From: an uncultured Eubacteriales bacterium
GTDB taxonomy: Bacteria > Bacillota > Clostridia > Oscillospirales > Butyricicoccaceae
Assembly: GCA_910585875.1 (NCBI GenBank)
Contig: CAJUIK010000070.1
Span: 1 to 9,441 of the forward strand
DNA: 9,441 nucleotides
Direction of reading: 5' to 3'
Part shown: positions 5,940 to 9,441 of the stretch, in pieces
Position numbering within the stretch: the stretch's first letter is position 1
Layout of the letters: the number at the start of each line of letters is the position of its first letter
Notes under the pieces: generated by a model
Database searches by the model: none
Seen by the model: only the letters and a program-made list of their open reading frames with translations
What the model was told of the DNA's origin: nothing
Made by a program: the position numbers and the translations under genes

Positions 5940-6443
5940 ATGCCTGATTTATTGGAATGCGGACGCATCGTCAACACCCATGGCGTCCGGGGCGAGGTGA
6001 AAGCGGAACCCTGGTGCGATTCCCCAGAGGTATTTGAGCAGCTTTCCCGGCTGTATATCGGGGGCCGGCCTTATGAGCTAGAAAACGCCCGCCCTCACAA
6101 GAGCTTTGTCTTATGCAAGCTGAAGGGAATCGACTGCCCGGAGCAAGCCATGGTTCTGAAAAACCAAACGGTCTTTTTGGACCGGGCGGAAGTTCCATTG
6201 GCAGACGGAGCCTATTTCATCGCGGATATCATCGGGTTTGAAGCCTATGACCGGCGCACCGAAACCGCCATCGGCACGCTGCGGGAAATCCGCCCGGCTC
6301 CGTCGGCGGACCTATATTGTATTCAGGGGGAAGAGGCGGAAATCCTGATTCCCGCCGTCCCCGCCTTCGTTCACAAGGTGGACCTGAAAAACAAACGGAT
6401 TGAATTCAACACCATCCAAGGGATGCTGCCCCATGAAAATTGA
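5940..6443 (+). CDS. rimM: 16S rRNA processing / 30S maturation factor RimM
   Basis: RimM binds the 30S head, contacts S19, and helps late 16S rRNA maturation. The protein is 167 residues, a normal length. The N-terminal RimM domain shows CGRIVNTHGVRGEVKAEPW (7-25), with the family's GxxGvrGEvk pattern. The C-terminal PRC-barrel begins near 91 (AYFIADIIGFEAYD) and includes LIPAVPAFVHKVDLKNKRIEF (136-156). The start at 5940 matches the family N-terminus; the frame is open further upstream, but that runs through the structured element and khpA. The Shine-Dalgarno is weak (GAGAG about 10 nt upstream), which contrasts with its neighbours. The 3' end overlaps trmD by 11 nt, suggesting coupled translation. 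Confidence 0.96.
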   Translation: MPDLLECGRIVNTHGVRGEVKAEPWCDSPEVFEQLSRLYIGGRPYELENARPHKSFVLCKLKGIDCPEQAMVLKNQTVFLDRAEVPLADGAYFIADIIGFEAYDRRTETAIGTLREIRPAPSADLYCIQGEEAEILIPAVPAFVHKVDLKNKRIEFNTIQGMLPHEN

Positions 6444-7173
6444 CATTTTGACGCTGTTTCCCGAAATGATCGAGGGTGTTTTGGGGCAGAGCATCATCGG
6501 CCGGGCCCGGGAATTTGGATTGATTGCCATTACCGCCCACAATATTCGGGATTATTCGCCGGATAAGCGGCGGCGCACCGACGATTACCCCTATGGCGGC
6601 GGCATGGGCATGGTCATGCAATGCGAGCCCCTCTACCAGGCTTGGCTGGCCGCCCGCCAGGATCAGCCTGTCCACACCATTTTGATGTCGCCCCAGGGAG
6701 CGCCTTTTTGTCAGCAGAAGGCCAAGGAGCTTCTGGCCCGGGACCGTTTTATCTTAGTCTGCGGCCACTATGAAGGGGTGGACCAGCGGTTTATCGACGA
6801 ATGTATCGACGAGGAGATTTCCCTGGGGGATTTTGTGCTCACCGGCGGAGAAATCGCCGCCGCGGCCATTGCGGACGCGGTGTGCCGCATGATCCCGGGC
6901 GTACTGGCGGAAGACGCCAGCTTTACCGAGGAAAGCCATTTTGCCGGGCTACTGGAATATCCTCAATACACCCGCCCCGAGCAATGGCGCGGTAGGAATG
7001 TGCCGGATGTGCTGCTCTCCGGGCATCATAAAAACATCCAGGATTGGCGGCGCCTTCAATCCCTGCTGCGCACTCAAAACCGCCGCCCGGATCTTTTTGC
7101 CCAATTGGAGCTGACCAAAGAGGATCAAAAGCTACTGTCTTCAGAACAGTCTTGCGGGCGGCAGAACGAATAA
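6433..7173 (+). CDS. trmD: tRNA (guanine-37-N1) methyltransferase TrmD
   Basis: TrmD uses S-adenosylmethionine to make m1G37 next to the anticodon and so prevents +1 frameshifting. The 246-residue protein has the SPOUT trefoil knot: SPQGAPF (86-92), CGHYEGVDQRFID (110-122) and SLGDFVLTGGE (130-140). Arg152 in CRMIPGVL aligns with the E. coli active-site Arg154. The C-terminal part has YPQYTRPEQWRGRNVPDVLLSG (176-197). The residue aligned with catalytic Asp169 is Glu167, in TEESHF. The ATG at 6433 begins MKIDILTLFPEM as in the family; an ATG at 6400 in the same frame lies inside rimM and is rejected. The usual next gene, rplS, is absent downstream. Confidence 0.97.
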   Translation: MKIDILTLFPEMIEGVLGQSIIGRAREFGLIAITAHNIRDYSPDKRRRTDDYPYGGGMGMVMQCEPLYQAWLAARQDQPVHTILMSPQGAPFCQQKAKELLARDRFILVCGHYEGVDQRFIDECIDEEISLGDFVLTGGEIAAAAIADAVCRMIPGVLAEDASFTEESHFAGLLEYPQYTRPEQWRGRNVPDVLLSGHHKNIQDWRRLQSLLRTQNRRPDLFAQLELTKEDQKLLSSEQSCGRQNE

Positions 7174-7258
7174 CGATCTCCTCGGCTGCGGCGCGATTCA
7201 CCTTCTGAAAAAAGGATTTTATTTCTCTTTTTCTTCATCCTGCCCTCCCCCTTTTCTT

Positions 7259-7299
7259 CAGTTTACCATCTTGCTGGAAAAGCCTCCATCGGTAAACTG
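7259..7299. repeat. Perfect 9-bp inverted repeat after trmD
   Basis: CAGTTTACC (7259-7267) and GGTAAACTG (7291-7299) are perfect complements with a 23-nt loop. A T-tract appears only 15 nt beyond the stem, so a classical terminator is not clear. The right arm also looks like a -10 (TAAACT, 7293-7298) with TTGCTG (7271-7276) 16 nt upstream. Confidence 0.6.
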
Positions 7300-7327
7300 C
7301 ACAAGTCTTGGGGGATTTTTTTGTGCA
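7298..7327. repeat. Second inverted repeat overlapping the first
   Basis: TGCACAA (7298-7304) and TTGTGCA (7321-7327) are perfect 7-bp complements around a loop that ends in GGGGGATTTTT. It shares two bases with the preceding stem, so the two stems compete at their edge. The rest of the 231-nt gap between trmD (stop 7173) and the next start (7405) is a pyrimidine-rich tract at 7217-7259 with no gene in it. Confidence 0.5.
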
Positions 7328-7358
7328 AAATTCCCACCGGACTTTTGCCTCACGGATT

Positions 7359-7367
7359 TGGTATACT
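7359..7367 (+). promoter_or_regulatory. Extended -10 promoter of the MBL-fold hydrolase
   Basis: TGG followed by TATACT (7362-7367) is a strong extended -10. No good -35 lies at 16-18 nt (GGACTT at 7339-7344 is the best-spaced candidate), which is common for extended -10 promoters. Transcription would start near 7374, about 30 nt before the ATG at 7405. Confidence 0.6.
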
Positions 7368-7404
7368 GGGTTCAGAACAAAATCCAAGTCAAGGAGAGAG
7401 CGCT

Positions 7405-8175
7405 ATGAGCAAAAACTGGTTTACCATTGAGCGGCTGGAGCGGGATACTTACGTTGTCAGCGAATACAAACACTGGGAGGAAACCCACTGTTATCTGCTG
7501 TTGGGCAAGGCCAGCGCCATCCTGATCGACACCGGCCTGGGCGTGGCGGATATTTCCCAGCCTGTCCGGGCGATTACGAGCCTGCCAATCCAGGTTGTGA
7601 CCACCCATGTTCACTCGGATCATATCGGCGGCCACTGGCATTTTCAAGATATCGCCGTACACCGGCTGGAGGAACCCTGGCTCAACGGCCATTTTCCTCT
7701 GAGCCGTCAGATGGTATTGCGCAACAATCTGCTGCTTCAGCCCTGCGACTTCCCGCCGGAATTTGACCCGGCGCATTATCAGATTTATCAAGGCCCTCCG
7801 ACCCGTATTCTGGAAGACGGGGACTGGCTGGACTGCGGCGACCGCCGGGTCCAGGTTTTGCACACGCCAGGCCATTCGCCGGGCCATATCTGCTTGTGGG
7901 AGCCCCAGCGGGGCGCCTTATATTCCGGCGATCTGGCCTACTTAGGCAAGCTGGATTGCTTTTACCCCTCCACAGACCCGGCCCTTTTCGCCCAATCCAT
8001 CCAGCGAATCGCGGCGCTGCCGGCGAAAACCTTGCGCCCGGGCCATCACAGCCTGACTGTCGGCCCGGATCTGCCCCGCCGCGCAGCCGCCGCTTTCCGC
8101 CGACTGGGGCAAGAGGGGCCGCTGGCTCACGGCCGGGGGATCTTCGATTTCGGAGATTTCAGCATCCATATGTAA
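7405..8175 (+). CDS. Metallo-beta-lactamase-fold hydrolase
   Basis: A 256-residue single-domain MBL-fold protein. Metal-binding motifs are in order: HVHSDH (68-73, the HxHxDH box), TPGHSPGH (154-161, metal His157), SGD (174-176, bridging Asp176) and PGHH (212-215, His214). IDTG (41-44) is the usual strand before the metal site. This supports a dinuclear-metal hydrolase of the glyoxalase II / lactonase-like superfamily; the substrate (thioester, lactone, phosphoester or other) cannot be read from sequence. There is no signal peptide, so it is probably cytoplasmic, and no flavodoxin or rhodanese domain is fused. The ATG at 7405 has AAGGAGA 7 nt upstream. The frame is open to 7321, but that region precedes the promoter. 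It is convergent with the ferritin-like gene, 26 nt away, and appears to be a single-gene unit. Confidence 0.92.
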   Translation: MSKNWFTIERLERDTYVVSEYKHWEETHCYLLLGKASAILIDTGLGVADISQPVRAITSLPIQVVTTHVHSDHIGGHWHFQDIAVHRLEEPWLNGHFPLSRQMVLRNNLLLQPCDFPPEFDPAHYQIYQGPPTRILEDGDWLDCGDRRVQVLHTPGHSPGHICLWEPQRGALYSGDLAYLGKLDCFYPSTDPALFAQSIQRIAALPAKTLRPGHHSLTVGPDLPRRAAAAFRRLGQEGPLAHGRGIFDFGDFSIHM

Positions 8176-8201
8176 CCAATCCCTTTGCTTCAGCCGGCGT
8201 T

Positions 8202-8735
8202 TTAATCCGCCGCGCCCATCAGCTGCCGGTAGAGCTGCTGAAAAAGCTGCAAATGGCTCTGCTCATCCAGCACAATGCGCTCCAACAGGGCCTGCACAGA
8301 AGAATCTTCGATACAGCGGATATGGCGTCGGTATTGGTCGATGGCGCCCTGCTCCGCGTCTATGGACTCCAGCAGAATGCGGGCGGGGTCTTTTCCATAG
8401 GCGATCACGCCGGAATTCCAGCATTTTTCCGGCTTTCGGCCTCCCATCGTCACATAGCGGGGATCTCCGCCCTTGGCGATAACCGCCTGGGCCAGCAGAT
8501 CCAGATGATGCATTTCCGCGATCGCGATGTATTTCATAGTTTCATAGAGCGCCTGGCAGCGCCTCTGCATTTGGGCAGAAGCATAAAAATACTGGGTGAC
8601 GGCGGAAAGCTCGGAGACGACGCCGCTGTAATCCTCCAGCAGCAGCGAAGCCGCCTTGGGATCCCGCCCCGTCTGCACCGGAGGATAGGGCAAATCCAAG
8701 TTATAGCAGATGTGGTCCCGGTGGTCTTCTGTCAT
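8202..8735 (-). CDS. Ferritin-like (rubrerythrin-type) di-iron protein
   Basis: A 177-residue protein that appears to form a four-helix ferritin-like bundle. Putative metal ligands occur in two E...ExxH sets: Glu42 (SELSAVTQYFY), Glu74 and His77 (AEMHHLDLL), Glu128 (DAEQGAIDQYRRH), Glu158 and His161 (DEQSHLQLF). This matches the carboxylate-bridged di-iron pattern of ferritin-like/rubrerythrin proteins, which act in peroxide reduction or iron handling in anaerobes. There is no C-terminal rubredoxin CxxC domain. The exact activity is unknown, and a manganese site is possible. The ATG at 8735 is used (AAAGGAG 8 nt upstream); a TTG directly before it at 8738 is less likely. It lies 67 nt after DUF1294 and may be co-transcribed. 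A TAGAAT (8773-8768) in the gap could be an extra -10, but it lacks a good -35. Confidence 0.88.
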   Translation of the reverse strand: MTEDHRDHICYNLDLPYPPVQTGRDPKAASLLLEDYSGVVSELSAVTQYFYASAQMQRRCQALYETMKYIAIAEMHHLDLLAQAVIAKGGDPRYVTMGGRKPEKCWNSGVIAYGKDPARILLESIDAEQGAIDQYRRHIRCIEDSSVQALLERIVLDEQSHLQLFQQLYRQLMGAAD

Positions 8736-8802
8736 CAAAATCGCTCCTTTGCAAGCAAGACTGCCCCATTCTATGCGCCTGCCAAAGGGATTTGTGACGG
8801 AG

Positions 8803-9081
8803 TTACCCCGCCAAACGGCTCAAAAGCCAAAGGGCTGCGGCGATCTGAACCGTCAGAATGGCGGGGACGCCCCAGACGAACTTTTTATGCCGGATTTTAT
8901 GGCGAAATAGGGCCATACCCGCCAACAGGCCCGGGGCCCCGCCCAGCAAAGCAGTCCCCAGCAGCGTCCGCTCCCTGACCCGCCACAATCCCCGCCGGGC
9001 CTTCCATTTATCCAGCCCGCATAACCCGAAGGCCAATAGATTGACCGCCGCCAGCCAACATTCTACCGTGCGCAATAACAT
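8803..9081 (-). CDS. DUF1294 family small membrane protein
   Basis: A 92-residue protein with the DUF1294 pattern: N14, then GLDKWKA (22-28), WRVRERTLL (33-41), LLGGAPG (45-51) and RHKIRHKKF (60-68). Hydrophobic segments at about 4-22, 39-58 and 70-89 suggest three membrane passes, with the basic RHK loop probably in the cytoplasm. No function is established for this family as far as I know. The ATG at 9081 has GGGGAGAAGG just upstream, and a promoter lies 25-53 nt before it. It is the first gene of a likely two-gene unit with the ferritin-like gene. Confidence 0.9.
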   Translation of the reverse strand: MLLRTVECWLAAVNLLAFGLCGLDKWKARRGLWRVRERTLLGTALLGGAPGLLAGMALFRHKIRHKKFVWGVPAILTVQIAAALWLLSRLAG

Positions 9082-9105
9082 ATTCCTTCTCCCCTTTCTG
9101 GCGTC

Positions 9106-9134
9106 AGTTTACCATATCCCCGCCAGAGGGGCAA
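9106..9134 (-). promoter_or_regulatory. Promoter of DUF1294 / ferritin-like unit
   Basis: On the minus strand TTGCCC (9134-9129) and TAAACT (9111-9106) are 17 nt apart, with TGG before the -10 (extended -10). Transcription would start near 9099, giving a leader of about 18 nt. Confidence 0.65.
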
Positions 9135-9351
9135 GTAGGCCGGCCCGCAACATAGCCTCGGTCGCGACGGCGCGACGGCCGTACTCCGTATCAGCCCGAC
9201 GCTCCACATCCCCCGCTGCCCGCGGCAACAGCCTGCCCCCGTCCTCCTCTTGGCCCCCAACCGGACCCCGCCGGGAGGCCGGGGGAAGGTCGGGAAGGGG
9301 GCCGGCTCCCTTCCCGAGAGGCAGCGCCGGCGCAAGCTGCCGATCTCCACT
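9135..9351. other. GC-rich intergenic region without a credible gene
   Basis: No reading frame here looks like a protein. The stretch is rich in G and C runs and contains the perfect hairpins GGGAAGGG / CCCTTCCC (9292-9315, 8-nt loop) and GGCAGC / GCTGCC (9320-9341, 10-nt loop). The upstream part (9150-9250) has short GC-rich complementarities around GGTCGCGACGGCGCGACGGCC-like sequence, but nothing I can name. Confidence 0.5.
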
Positions 9352-9378
9352 GTTATTTCGCGCTCGCCGCGAAATAAC
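9352..9378. repeat. Perfect 11-bp inverted repeat
   Basis: GTTATTTCGCG (9352-9362) and CGCGAAATAAC (9368-9378) pair around a 5-nt loop. No T-tract follows on either strand. Confidence 0.85.
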
Positions 9379-9388
9379 GCGCCGGCAA

Positions 9389-9420
9389 AAAAGAGGCTGG
9401 CCATATGGCCAGCCTCTTTT
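9389..9420 (-). terminator. 32-nt perfect palindrome, intrinsic terminator
   Basis: Arms AAAAGAGGCTGGCCAT (9389-9404) and ATGGCCAGCCTCTTTT (9405-9420) are perfectly complementary. Read on the minus strand the stem is followed by six T in all, and on the plus strand by four. It fits best as the terminator of a minus-strand gene to the right of the window, though it could work in both directions. Confidence 0.8.
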
Positions 9421-9421
9421 G

Positions 9422-9441
9422 GTTTTCGCCGCAGCGAAAAC
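9422..9441. repeat. Perfect 8-bp hairpin at the right edge
   Basis: GTTTTCGC (9422-9429) and GCGAAAAC (9434-9441) pair around the loop CGCA, one nucleotide away from the palindromic terminator. It may be part of a larger structure continuing beyond the window. Confidence 0.7.

Noticed and set aside
8193..8212. CGGCG / CGCCG hairpin between the convergent MBL and ferritin-like genes
   Set aside because: The 5-bp stem with an 8-nt loop and no following T-tract is too weak to call a terminator.
7896..8978. 360-codon plus-strand open frame across the MBL, ferritin-like and DUF1294 genes
   Set aside because: It runs out of frame through MBL and antisense through the two others, and has no ribosome binding site or motif.
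9063..9404. 113-codon minus-strand open frame at the right edge
   Set aside because: It runs through four hairpins and the DUF1294 promoter and is Arg/Gly/Pro-rich without a domain, so it is likely non-coding.
1..9441. CRISPR array, transposase, tRNA or rRNA gene
   Set aside because: No regularly spaced repeats, transposase motifs, or tRNA- or rRNA-like sequences were seen anywhere in the window.

Overview
The window looks like chromosomal DNA from a fairly GC-rich member of the Clostridia, probably Oscillospiraceae-like. The reasons are the Gram-positive gene order ylxM-ffh-rpsP-khpA-rimM-trmD, strong AGGAGG-type ribosome binding sites, an S-layer-homology (SLH) protein, a Gram-positive-style Lgt, and a sigma-A promoter that is close to consensus. 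The species assignment is inference. Most of the content is core housekeeping, and the less explained material lies between genes.

Positions 1-3190 (minus strand) hold a three-gene run read right to left: lgt (lipoprotein diacylglyceryl transferase), an AEC-family permease, and a secreted SLH-domain protein cut by the left edge. A promoter with an extended -10 precedes lgt, and I see no convincing terminator between these genes. Positions 3267-7173 (plus strand) hold the translation and secretion cluster: ylxM and ffh (signal recognition particle), then rpsP (ribosomal protein S16), khpA (KH-domain RNA-binding protein), rimM (30S maturation) and trmD (tRNA m1G37 methyltransferase). A near-consensus promoter drives ylxM-ffh and is followed at once by a 7-bp palindrome in the leader.

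This conserved cluster is interrupted between khpA and rimM by 253 nt of non-coding DNA. It contains a strong terminator hairpin, several further hairpins enclosed by a long-range stem, and a 20-bp exact direct repeat of the terminator's right-hand side 166 nt downstream. This is the best candidate here for something undescribed: a dispersed structured element that has landed in a terminator, or a leader that controls rimM-trmD. The usual last gene of the operon, rplS (L19), does not follow trmD.

Positions 7174-8175 (plus) hold an intergenic region with two overlapping inverted repeats, an extended -10 promoter and a metallo-beta-lactamase-fold hydrolase. Positions 8202-9134 (minus) hold a small DUF1294 membrane protein followed by a ferritin-like di-iron-type protein, probably co-transcribed from an extended -10 promoter. 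Positions 9135-9441 carry no credible gene but hold at least five perfect hairpins, one of them a 32-nt palindrome that looks like the terminator of a gene entering from the right.

All four promoters I can place carry the TGn extension of the -10 box. Three of them, those for lgt, the hydrolase and DUF1294, share TGG followed by TAtaCT-like hexamers.
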